Part shown: one piece after another, positions 1 to 5,838 of the stretch
Layout of the letters: each line of letters starts with the position of its first letter
Numbering within the stretch: position 1 is the first letter of the stretch
NCBI GenBank assembly: GCA_025355595.1
Contig: JANXZI010000378.1
Coordinates: 1-7,492 of the forward strand
DNA: 7,492 nt
Reading direction: 5' to 3'
Origin: Spartobacteria bacterium
GTDB taxonomy: Bacteria > Verrucomicrobiota > Verrucomicrobiia > Chthoniobacterales > Chthoniobacteraceae
The notes under the pieces: generated by a model
Told to the model about the DNA's origin: nothing
Seen by the model: the letters and a program-made list of their open reading frames with translations, nothing else
The model's database searches: none
Made by a program: the position numbers and the translations under genes

Positions 1-453
1 ATGGTGCGCAGCGTGTATCTGCCCATCGCGCGCGACGTGCCGCCGGATGCGCTCGCGGTCTTCGACTTCAGCGACGCGAGCCTCGTGACCGGCGCGCGCG
101 ACACGACGAATGTGCCTTCGCAGGCGCTCTTCCTCCTGAACGGCGACATGGTCGCCGCCGCCTCGCGCAAGCTCGCGGATCGGGTGCTCTCCGCGTATCC
201 GAGCGGGCCGAACGGAGGCGTGGGCGCGAACTTCGATCAGCGTCTCGGGATCGCGTATTGGATCACGCTCGGCCGCTCGCCGACGCAGAACGAGCGCACC
301 GCCGCGTGGAATTTCTTTCAGAAATTTCCGAGCAACTGGAGCAAGGGCGACAAGGCATCGCCCGGCATGAAGAGCGCCGAGGACGTGAAGGCCGCGTGGA
401 CGAGCTTCTGCCGCGCGCTGTTCGCGACTTCGGATTTTCGCTTCCTGAACTAG
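1..453 (+). CDS. DUF1553 (PSD1) domain protein, C-terminal part
   Basis: This is the last 150 residues of a DUF1553 protein, part of the large secreted DUF1549/DUF1553 proteins (often with a cytochrome c-like domain) that are abundant in Planctomycetes and Verrucomicrobia. Their molecular function is not firmly known. Visible family signatures are RSVYLPIARD near the start, AVFDFSDASLVTGARDTT (about residues 19-36), VPSQALFLLN (38-47), the YWITLGRSPTQNER stretch (86-99) and the typical ending FCRALFATSDFRFLN followed by TAG. The whole family is normally 700 residues or more, and the ATG at base 1 falls inside the conserved domain, so it is probably an internal methionine with the true start outside the window. 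The gene often found beside this family (DUF1501) does not follow; the next gene is convergent. Family assignment is confident, role is not. Confidence 0.88.
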   Translation: MVRSVYLPIARDVPPDALAVFDFSDASLVTGARDTTNVPSQALFLLNGDMVAAASRKLADRVLSAYPSGPNGGVGANFDQRLGIAYWITLGRSPTQNERTAAWNFFQKFPSNWSKGDKASPGMKSAEDVKAAWTSFCRALFATSDFRFLN

Positions 454-501
454 GGCCGCGTCAGTGGTGAAGCGAGGGGTTCAGCGATGGCGCTCAGGTG
501 T

Positions 502-607
502 GACTGGGGACTGGGGACTGGGGACTGGGGAGAAGTGACTGGTGTCCAGCCATGATCGTTTCGTGAAAAACCGGAACACCAGTCACTTTTCACCAGTCAC
601 CAGTCAC
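502..607. repeat. Heptamer array and 30-nt imperfect inverted repeat between convergent genes
   Basis: Four tandem copies of GACTGGG cover 502-530. The segment 516-545 then pairs with 576-605: 27 of 30 positions are Watson-Crick, two are G-A mismatches (522/599 and 529/592) and one is a G-T wobble (532/589). The inner 13 pairs (533-545 with 576-588) are perfect. After a one-base bulge, CC 546-547 can pair with GG 573-574, leaving a loop of about 25 nt. GACTGG occurs five times in the left part (502, 509, 516, 523, 537) and its complement CCAGTC three times in the right part (579, 593, 600). Both halves have a 7-bp period with one skipped unit next to the loop. It lies between the converging ends of the DUF1553 and TPR genes, so it could act as a two-way transcription terminator. 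It could equally be a dispersed repeat. Confidence 0.75.
506..530 (+). other. Perfect four-run G-quadruplex motif
   Basis: Four runs of GGGG (506-509, 513-516, 520-523, 527-530) are separated by three identical ACT loops. This meets the standard intramolecular G-quadruplex pattern with four possible tetrads and 3-nt loops, which is normally a very stable arrangement. It starts 53 bp after the DUF1553 stop codon, on the sense strand of that gene's transcript. The last two runs also belong to the left arm of the inverted repeat, so hairpin and quadruplex would compete. The motif is seen directly; folding in the cell is inference. Confidence 0.7.
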
Positions 608-618
608 AGAATCGCGAT

Positions 619-1149
619 TTACTGGAGTGGCAATCCGCCCACGGAGTCGCGCGAGACCGTGCCGCCGTTTGCATCACCCTGGCGTTTCGCCTTTTTGAAA
701 GCGTCCGTGGCCTTCGCGGTGTTGCCGGTCTTCTGGTACAGGATCGCGAGCTTGCCCCACGCGTCGGTGAAATCCGGATCGAGCTTCACCGTCTGCTCAA
801 ATGCCGCGATGGCCTCCGCATTTTGCCCCGCCTGCATCGCGAATGATCCGCGCGAATACGTCTCAGCGATCGCATTCCCCGTTCCGTTGTCCTGCGGGAT
901 ATTCACATTGCCCGAGGGCAGTGGCGGCAATGGCACGGGCGGGAACTGGCCTGGCACTGTCGCCGCGATGGGCATTCCGTTGGGAGCCGTCAGGTCTGCC
1001 GGCGGGTGCGGTGGCTTGTTGCGTTCTGCGAGCGCGGCGCTTGCGGATTTGCCCGGCGCCACATGCGTGACTTTCACATCGGAGCACGCGGTGAAGTGGA
1101 GCACCGCGATCGCGGGTGCGAGAAATCTGAGCTGGCAGGCGGGTTTCAT
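619..1149 (-). CDS. Small TPR-repeat lipoprotein
   Basis: A 176-residue protein with an N-terminal hydrophobic segment (about residues 7-21) ending in FTAC, so Cys22 is the likely lipidated residue. The -3 position is Phe rather than the usual Leu, so the lipobox is non-classical. Residues 45-80 form a proline-rich, probably disordered linker. Two tetratricopeptide repeats follow: one at about 93-127 (AEAIAAFEQTVKLDPD) and one at about 128-157 (AWGKLAILYQKTGN, then ATDAFKKAKRQ). TPRs bind proteins, so it is probably a membrane-anchored scaffold or assembly factor, partner unknown. The overlapping plus-strand reading frame shows no domain or signal and was rejected. The start ATG has no Shine-Dalgarno, but a possible promoter lies close upstream, so the leader may be very short. 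The gene is convergent with DUF1553 and divergent from the transpeptidase homologue. Confidence 0.8.
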   Translation of the reverse strand: MKPACQLRFLAPAIAVLHFTACSDVKVTHVAPGKSASAALAERNKPPHPPADLTAPNGMPIAATVPGQFPPVPLPPLPSGNVNIPQDNGTGNAIAETYSRGSFAMQAGQNAEAIAAFEQTVKLDPDFTDAWGKLAILYQKTGNTAKATDAFKKAKRQGDANGGTVSRDSVGGLPLQ

Positions 1150-1163
1150 GGGCTTGGTGCAGG

Positions 1164-1192
1164 AGTCTATTTAGCATTCGCCCTGCCATCAA
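1164..1192 (-). promoter_or_regulatory. Possible sigma70-type promoter for the TPR lipoprotein
   Basis: Read on the minus strand, TTGATG (1192-1187) and TAGACT (1169-1164) are separated by 17 bp, each matching the -35 and -10 consensus at 4 of 6 positions. Transcription would begin about 8 nt before the ATG at 1149, giving a nearly leaderless mRNA. That fits the missing Shine-Dalgarno. The -35 box sits inside the hairpin at 1183-1212. Matches of this quality occur by chance, so the call is weak. Confidence 0.28.
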
Positions 1193-1212
1193 GCCGGGCT
1201 TTTCGGTGGCAG
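1183..1212. other. Hairpin in the divergent intergenic region
   Basis: CTGCCATC (1183-1190) pairs with GGTGGCAG (1205-1212), with one G-T wobble. Inside it AAGC (1191-1194) pairs with GCTT (1198-1201) around a 3-nt loop, leaving a 3-nt bulge (1202-1204). No T-tract follows on the plus strand. It sits between the divergent TPR and transpeptidase-homologue genes, so it could be an operator or a leader structure. The rest of the gap (1213-1351) shows no clear element beyond a very weak promoter-like pair, TTGTCC (1247) and TACGAA (1271), ahead of the plus-strand gene. Confidence 0.35.
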
Positions 1213-1351
1213 CAGCTCGCTGTGTGAGTCGGCAGCTTCTTTCCCTTTGTCCTGCTCACGCTTTTTCCGATACGAAAATCGCCTCACGCCTCACGTCGGC
1301 GCATTTCCATCATTGCGGGCGGCGTGCGTGGTTCCGTACAAAGGTGGAGCA

Positions 1352-1963
1352 ATGCTCCGTTCCCTCCACGCCGCCATTTTCGCGATCAGTCTTCTCGCGT
1401 CTGCGGAGGGGGACGCCGCGGAGAAGGCCGATCTCCCAAACGGCGAGGGGTCGCACGCGAAAAGCGCGGCGGACCTGATCAAAAGGCAGGAGCCGCTGCG
1501 CCTCGTCGTGGAGAACTACATGAAATCCACGCCGGAGAACACGCGCTACGTCGTGAATCTCACGACACAGCGCCTCGTCATGCTCGTCGGGGGCGAGATC
1601 TGCATTGATTCGCCCATTTCCTCGGGAAAACGCAGCGCACCGACGCCGACGGGCACATTCACCGTGCTGGAAAAAGTCCGGAATCTGGAGTCCGCGACCT
1701 ATGGTAGCTTCATGGACAAACGCGAGCGGACCGTGCGTTCGGGAGTCAGCATGAGGATCGATGTGGCGCCCGCAGGCACGCACTTCATCGCGACGCCGAT
1801 CCCGTTTTACTGCCGCCTGACGGAGGCAGGGATCGGCATCCACGGCGGATTGCTGCCGGGATACCCCGCGGCGCACGGCTCCATCCGAGTGCCGGATGAT
1901 GTCGCGCGGTTCCTTTACCAAAAGATGAGCGTCGGCACGAAGGTCGAGATTCGTGCGGAGTAG
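1352..1963 (+). CDS. Secreted YkuD-family L,D-transpeptidase homologue with Ser at the catalytic Cys position
   Basis: A 203-residue exported protein of the YkuD fold. Active members cross-link peptidoglycan stem peptides or attach proteins to them, acting in the periplasm through a cysteine. I start it at the ATG at 1352: AGGTGGAG (1342-1349) precedes it, and a signal peptide follows immediately (MLRSLHAAIFAISLLASA, likely cut after Ala18). An upstream ATG at 1247 would bury that signal behind 35 residues. The YkuD domain runs from about residue 64 (RYVVNLTTQRLVMLV, then PISSGKRSAPTPTGTFTV) to about 200. The active-site block is GIHGGLLPGYPAAHGSIRVP, with His164, His175 and Arg179. Families normally read SHGC(I/V)R here; this gene has AHGSIR, codon TCC at 1880-1882, so residue 177 is Ser. 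Catalysis may therefore be lost or altered. Fold assignment is confident, activity is uncertain. Confidence 0.85.
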   Translation: MLRSLHAAIFAISLLASAEGDAAEKADLPNGEGSHAKSAADLIKRQEPLRLVVENYMKSTPENTRYVVNLTTQRLVMLVGGEICIDSPISSGKRSAPTPTGTFTVLEKVRNLESATYGSFMDKRERTVRSGVSMRIDVAPAGTHFIATPIPFYCRLTEAGIGIHGGLLPGYPAAHGSIRVPDDVARFLYQKMSVGTKVEIRAE

Positions 1964-1970
1964 GCGAGGG

Positions 1971-2018
1971 GGATGACAAAGCGGCGAGCGCGGGCTTCCC
2001 CGTCATCCGTCATTTTTT
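1971..2018 (+). terminator. Possible terminator at a convergent junction
   Basis: GGATGAC (1971-1977) pairs with GTCATCC (2002-2008) around a GC-rich 24-nt loop. Six T residues follow at 2013-2018. The hairpin starts 8 nt after the transpeptidase-homologue stop codon, so it could end that transcript. The T-tract is also the two lysine codons (AAA AAA on the minus strand) at the end of the convergent regulator gene. The stem is short and its loop long, so this is tentative. Confidence 0.3.
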
Positions 2019-2939
2019 CAATCCCGTTGCGAGCAACGTCTGCAAGTGGGGCGGCTGCGGCTCTCGCGCGACGGTCATCACCTCGATGCCGCCGAAGCCC
2101 GCCTTCTCCAGCCAGCCGTGCAAATCTGCTTCGCCGAAACCGAGCCAGCGGTCAGCGTAAAGTTCGCGCGCCTCGTCGAACTGATGCTGAAGCAGATCGA
2201 GCACGACGATGCGCCCACCCGCGCACAGCAGCCTGTGCGCGGCAGTGATCGCCGCCTGCGGATGCTCGGCGTGATGCAGCGCCTGGCTGAGCAGCACGAG
2301 ATCTACGCTACCCGGATCGATCGGCGGATTCTCGATGTCGCCGAGGCGGAATTCGAGATTCGCGAGCCCATGCTCCTTCGCGAGCTTCGCGCCGAATTCG
2401 ACCATCTTTTCGCTGTTGTCCACGGCGATCACCTTGCGCACGCGCTTTGCGAGAAGCTGCGAGAGCGTGCCCTCGCCCGCGCCGAGATCGGCGGCGACCG
2501 TGTCTGGTGGCACGAGGAGAAAAAGGAAGTGCGCCACGGCTTCCCACGTCCTGCCGGGGCAGTGCGTGCGGCCGAATTTCCCCGCGAGCTTGTTGAAATA
2601 TTCGCGCGTGCGGTCATGGCGCTTTTGCACCGCGACTTTCAGCGCCGTGTGGTCGCGCTCGGTCTCCGCGATTTCGCGGCGTGCGGCCTTCAGGATGGAA
2701 TCGAGGTCGGGCAGCGCCTCGCGTTCGGCGCGCGTGTAGTAGATGTTTTTTCCCGAGCGCCGGTCGCGCACGAGGCCCGCCTGTCGGAGCTGCGCGAGGT
2801 GATTCGAGATGCGCGACTGGCCCATGCCGAGGATCTCCTGAAGCTCGACGACGGAAAGCTCCTCCTCGCCGAGCAGCAGCAGCAACCGCAGGCGCGTTGG
2901 GTCTGCGAGCAGCGCGAGACTTTCGACGAGAGAGGGCAC
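2010..2939 (-). CDS. ArsR-type regulator fused to a SAM-dependent methyltransferase domain (SahR-like)
   Basis: A 309-residue fusion protein. Residues 1-85 are an ArsR winged helix: LADPTRLRLLLLL, then VELQEILGMGQSRISNHLAQ as the recognition helix-turn-helix (about 31-50), then the wing GKNIYYTR. The cysteine metal site of classical ArsR/SmtB is absent, so metal sensing is unlikely. Residues about 130-290 are a class I methyltransferase fold with motif I DLGAGEG (151-157), acidic Asp174, LGDIE (199-203), DLVLLSQALHH (213-223) and GGRIVVLDLL (241-250). This architecture matches SahR of Proteobacteria, which binds S-adenosylhomocysteine and controls methionine-cycle genes. That function here is inferred; no metH, metK or ahcY is in view. 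The start is GTG, with GGAGGAA (2953-2947 on the minus strand) about 9 nt upstream, inside the last codons of the propeller gene. The gap to that gene's stop is only 4 nt, which implies translational coupling. Confidence 0.85.
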   Translation of the reverse strand: MPSLVESLALLADPTRLRLLLLLGEEELSVVELQEILGMGQSRISNHLAQLRQAGLVRDRRSGKNIYYTRAEREALPDLDSILKAARREIAETERDHTALKVAVQKRHDRTREYFNKLAGKFGRTHCPGRTWEAVAHFLFLLVPPDTVAADLGAGEGTLSQLLAKRVRKVIAVDNSEKMVEFGAKLAKEHGLANLEFRLGDIENPPIDPGSVDLVLLSQALHHAEHPQAAITAAHRLLCAGGRIVVLDLLQHQFDEARELYADRWLGFGEADLHGWLEKAGFGGIEVMTVAREPQPPHLQTLLATGLKK

Positions 2940-2943
2940 GCCG

Positions 2944-4209
2944 CTATTCCTCCACGCGGTAGAGCGCCGACTTCGTGCGCAGGAAGAGCGCCTTGCCGCT
3001 CACCGCCGGCGCTGCCATGAAGCCGTCGGCAAATTTTCCCTCGCCGAGCTTTTTGAATTCCGGCGCTGCGGCGAGGATCGTCACGGTGCCGTTCTCGCTG
3101 AAAAAATAGAGCCTGCCCGCACCGATGAGGGGTGACGCCGAGTAGTCGCCGCCGATGCGCTCGCTCCATTTCGTGGTGCCGGTCTTCGCCTCGAAGCAGG
3201 TCGCGATGCCCTTGTCGTCCACGGCGTAAAGGTAATCGCCATCGAGGATCAGGCTCGGCTTGTTCGGCGCGCCTTTCGTCTCGCGCCATGCGACGGAGGA
3301 TTCGTCGAGTACGCCGGTGCCGCCCAGCTTCAGCGCGACGATCTGCTTTTTTCCAAATCCAGTCGGAAAGATCACGAGTCCCCCGCCGACCACCGGACGC
3401 GCCGCCGCGCTGTGGCCGCCGTGCTCCTCGAAGCGCCACACCTCTTTCCCGGTCGCGGGCTCGTAGGCATAATGCGCCTTCGCGCCGCTGGAGAGCAGCA
3501 GCGGCTTGCCATTCCACTCGGTCACGTGTGGCGTCGCGTAGGCCTTCCGCCAGTCGCCGTCGGCCTGGATTTTTCCGTCGGGCTGCACGTCCTTGTAGTC
3601 CACGGAGCGCTTCACTTCCCACGCGGTCTTGCCGGTCTTCTTGTCGAGCGCGACGATGTACTGGAGGTCGCTGCCGTCGTAATGATTGAAGAGCAGCCCG
3701 TCCCAGATCACCGGCGAGCTGCCCGCGCCGCGGTAGTGATTGCACACAAAGTCGCGCCGCTCCCACAGCACCGCGCACGTCTTCGTGTCAATGCACGCAG
3801 TGGCCGGCGAACCCCAGCTTGCATAAAGTTTGCCGTCCTCGATCACCGGAGTCGGCGACGCGTAGCTGTTGAATTTGTGGCAGAACTGCGGCTTCTCGAC
3901 TTTGAAGAGCACCTTGTCGTGAAGCACTTTTCCGGTCGCCTTGTCGAAGGCCATCACGCCGAGTTCCGTGCCTTCCTCGTTCGCGGTCGTGAGCCACACT
4001 TCGTTCCCCCAGATCACCGGTGAAGACCACGACTTCCCGTGCGTCGCGGCCTTCCACTTTACATTCACGCCCTCGCCGAGTTTGAGCGGGAGCGACTTCG
4101 CGTCGGAATGCCCGTCGCCATTCGGCCCGCGGAATTGCGGCCAGTTTTTCTCCGCGTGGAGGGGTAAGGTGAACAGCGTGGCGGCGAGGAGGAGCTTCGT
4201 GGAGGTCAT
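2944..4209 (-). CDS. Secreted PQQ-like beta-propeller protein
   Basis: A 421-residue exported protein. The signal peptide MTSTKLLLAATLFTLPLHA is probably cut after Ala19, and the mature protein opens with NWPQFRGPNGDG (22-33), typical of the propeller proteins that are very common in Planctomycetes and Verrucomicrobia. Blade repeats of the form 'ALD..TGK.W' are visible: VMAFDKATGKVL, ACIDTKTCAVLWER, IVALDKKTGKTAWEV, AYEPATGKEVWRF and ATCFEAKTGTTKWSER. The blades alternate with SSPVI or ASPLI strands. Length is normal for the family. The fold resembles quinoprotein dehydrogenases and BamB, but most such proteins lack proven PQQ binding or enzyme activity, so I assign no reaction. Its four cysteines (in FCHKF, TACID, KTCAV and FVCNH) cluster in the first half, with one more in ATCFE. 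It has no Shine-Dalgarno at its ATG. It lies just upstream of, and probably co-translated with, the SahR-like regulator. Confidence 0.87.
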   Translation of the reverse strand: MTSTKLLLAATLFTLPLHAEKNWPQFRGPNGDGHSDAKSLPLKLGEGVNVKWKAATHGKSWSSPVIWGNEVWLTTANEEGTELGVMAFDKATGKVLHDKVLFKVEKPQFCHKFNSYASPTPVIEDGKLYASWGSPATACIDTKTCAVLWERRDFVCNHYRGAGSSPVIWDGLLFNHYDGSDLQYIVALDKKTGKTAWEVKRSVDYKDVQPDGKIQADGDWRKAYATPHVTEWNGKPLLLSSGAKAHYAYEPATGKEVWRFEEHGGHSAAARPVVGGGLVIFPTGFGKKQIVALKLGGTGVLDESSVAWRETKGAPNKPSLILDGDYLYAVDDKGIATCFEAKTGTTKWSERIGGDYSASPLIGAGRLYFFSENGTVTILAAAPEFKKLGEGKFADGFMAAPAVSGKALFLRTKSALYRVEE

Positions 4210-4257
4210 GGCGCGCGGGAACTAAGCCGACGCGCCGCGAATTGGCGAGCCACATCC

Positions 4258-4316
4258 GTAGCGTAGCTCTCCGGAGCTGCGCCCGATCTCTGCGCAGGTC
4301 TGGAGACCTACGCTAC
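4258..4316. repeat. Palindromic repeat that can fold as one long or two short hairpins
   Basis: Arms 4258-4282 and 4292-4316 are inverted copies 25 nt long with three mismatches, around a 9-nt loop. The outer 9 bp (GTAGCGTAG with CTACGCTAC) and inner 6 bp (CTGCGC with GCGCAG) are perfect. Each arm also folds on itself: AGCTC (4265-4269) with GAGCT (4274-4278) around a TCCG tetraloop closed by C-G, and AGGTC (4296-4300) with GACCT (4305-4309) around TGGA. Two of the three arm-to-arm differences (4267 and 4276) change together and keep the local stem paired. The design resembles dispersed REP-type elements. It lies between co-oriented hpnJ and the propeller gene, and its right arm contains the hpnJ stop codon. 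A role as terminator or attenuator is possible, but no T-tract follows on the minus strand. Confidence 0.75.
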
Positions 4317-5740
4317 CCCGCGCTGCGCAGCCGGAGGAAGCGCATGAACTCCACGCCTTCCCGCAGGCGGCGCTTCATCACCTGCCAGTCGGTGAGCATC
4401 GTCTTCACGATGCGCGCGATGGGGCGCGCTCGGAAATAGTACGAGCGGTAGAATTTTTCCACCCATGCGAAAATCTCCTCGCGCTTGAGCCCGTCGTATT
4501 CGAGCGCGGCGGTCTGCGTGCCGCTCTCGCTCACGAGCGTGGCGTCGCGGCCGAACCATCCATTCTCGATCGCCTGACGGTATAGCTCCGTGCCGGGATA
4601 CGGTGCGGCGAGGCTCACTTGGATGCTGAAGACATCGAGCTGCTTCGCATATTCCACCGTGCGGCGAATCGTCTCGGGTGTCTCGCCGGGCAGACCCAAA
4701 ATAAACGTGCCATGGATCGTGATGCCGAGCTTGCGGCAGTTGCGCGTGAACTCCCGCGCCTCCTCGAGGCGGATGCCCTTCTTGATGTTGTCAAGGATGC
4801 GCTGGTCACCGCTTTCGTAGCCGACGAGCAGGAGCCGGAGGCCGTTGTCGCGCATCGTTTTCAATGTCTCGTAATTCACATTCGCGCGCGCGTTGCAGCT
4901 CCACGTGATGCCGAGTTTGCCGAGGTGCTGCGCGATTTCGCGAGCGCGCGGCTGGTAGGCGGTGAAGGTGTCGTCGTCGAAAAAGAACTCGCGTACCTGC
5001 GGGAAAAGCTCCTTCGCGTGCGCCATCTCGCGCGCGACGGCTTCCGGCGAACGCGCGCGATATTTGTGCCCGCCGACCGTCTGCGGCCAGAGGCAGAAGG
5101 TGCATTGTGCAGGGCAGCCGCGGCCCGTGTAGTGCGAGACGTACGGGTGCTTCAGATAGCCGATGTCGTAGCGCTCGATGTCGAGGTCGCGCTTGTAAAC
5201 GTCCATCACGCTCGGCAGTTCATCCATCGCGGTGATGAGTTCGCGCTCGGGGTTGTGGATGATTTTTCCATCGCGGCGAAACGAGAGTCCCGCGATTTTT
5301 TCGAGCGGCAATCCCTCCGCGACATCGCGGCAGGTGAAGTCGAATTCCTTGCGCCCCACCCAGTCAATCGCCTCGCTCGCGCGCAGCGTGTCCTCCGGCA
5401 GCACCGCCGCGTGCGCGCCGACGAGGCCGATGGAAAGCCCCGGCTGCTGCGATTTCAGCGACTCCGCGAGCGCCGCATCGCCGCGCAAAGTGGGCGCGCT
5501 CGTGTGGATGACGACGGCTTCGTAGTCGCGCGCAATTTTCAAAATATCGTCCTTCGTCTGATCGTGCGGCGGCGCATCCACGAGCCGCGATCCCGGCACG
5601 AGCGCCGCGGGTTGCGCGAGCCACGTGGGATACCAGAACGATCGAATCTCGCGCTTCGCCTGATAGCGCGATCCCGCGCCGCCATCGAAGCCCTGCCAGG
5701 ACGGAGGATTGACGAAGAGAGTTTTTTGAAAGGACGGCAT
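4313..5740 (-). CDS. hpnJ: Hopanoid biosynthesis radical SAM protein HpnJ
   Basis: A 475-residue radical SAM enzyme. In hopanoid producers HpnJ is needed to make bacteriohopanetetrol cyclitol ether, after HpnI adds N-acetylglucosamine and HpnK deacetylates it; HpnJ is thought to contract the sugar ring to an aminocyclitol. The N-terminal signature GFDGGAGSRYQAKREIRSFW (17-36) followed by YPTWLAQPAALVPGSRLVDAPP is characteristic of this subfamily. Residues about 60-180 look like a cobalamin-binding-type Rossmann domain, but no DxHxxG motif is present. The iron-sulfur site is GRGCPAQCTFC (Cys209, Cys213, Cys216), with EFFFDDDTF (251-259), GYES (308-311) and GTFILGLPGET (344-354) as radical SAM core elements. 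The ATG at 5740 fits the family's N-terminus; an upstream in-frame extension overlaps the next gene and is unrelated sequence. There is no Shine-Dalgarno. The stop codon lies in the palindromic repeat. No hpnI, hpnK or squalene-hopene cyclase gene is in view. Confidence 0.9.
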   Translation of the reverse strand: MPSFQKTLFVNPPSWQGFDGGAGSRYQAKREIRSFWYPTWLAQPAALVPGSRLVDAPPHDQTKDDILKIARDYEAVVIHTSAPTLRGDAALAESLKSQQPGLSIGLVGAHAAVLPEDTLRASEAIDWVGRKEFDFTCRDVAEGLPLEKIAGLSFRRDGKIIHNPERELITAMDELPSVMDVYKRDLDIERYDIGYLKHPYVSHYTGRGCPAQCTFCLWPQTVGGHKYRARSPEAVAREMAHAKELFPQVREFFFDDDTFTAYQPRAREIAQHLGKLGITWSCNARANVNYETLKTMRDNGLRLLLVGYESGDQRILDNIKKGIRLEEAREFTRNCRKLGITIHGTFILGLPGETPETIRRTVEYAKQLDVFSIQVSLAAPYPGTELYRQAIENGWFGRDATLVSESGTQTAALEYDGLKREEIFAWVEKFYRSYYFRARPIARIVKTMLTDWQVMKRRLREGVEFMRFLRLRSAG

Positions 5741-5838
5741 AGCGGAGTGCTTACGCCGGGCTTGCACGGAATGCACGCGCGACGCCGCGAAAAATGTGCG
5801 CGGCCATTTTCCGTCCCGGGATGCCGATCCGATCGCGG

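Noticed and set aside
502..607. CRISPR array
   Set aside because: The units are 7 bp with no unique spacers, and the two halves are inverted rather than directly repeated.
542..1174. Plus-strand open frame (210 codons) over the TPR lipoprotein
   Set aside because: The minus-strand frame has a lipoprotein signal and two TPR repeats; the plus-strand frame has neither and begins inside the intergenic repeat.
1247..1351. Earlier start for the transpeptidase homologue
   Set aside because: It would put 35 unrelated residues before an obvious signal peptide, and the ATG at 1352 has a purine-rich Shine-Dalgarno-like stretch.
2303..2313. Second copy of the CTACGCTACCC word from the palindromic repeat
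   Set aside because: Only 11 bp match, without the partner arm, and it lies in codons for a conserved methyltransferase region, so it is probably coincidence.
2690..3778. Minus-strand open frame (362 codons) overlapping the propeller and regulator genes
   Set aside because: Very arginine-rich, no recognisable motif, and out of frame with two clear genes on the same strand.
5784..5804. GC-rich hairpin (GCCGCG with CGCGGC) between the lipoprotein and hpnJ as a terminator
   Set aside because: The stem is only 6 bp, and on the minus strand, where both genes are transcribed, no T-tract follows it.
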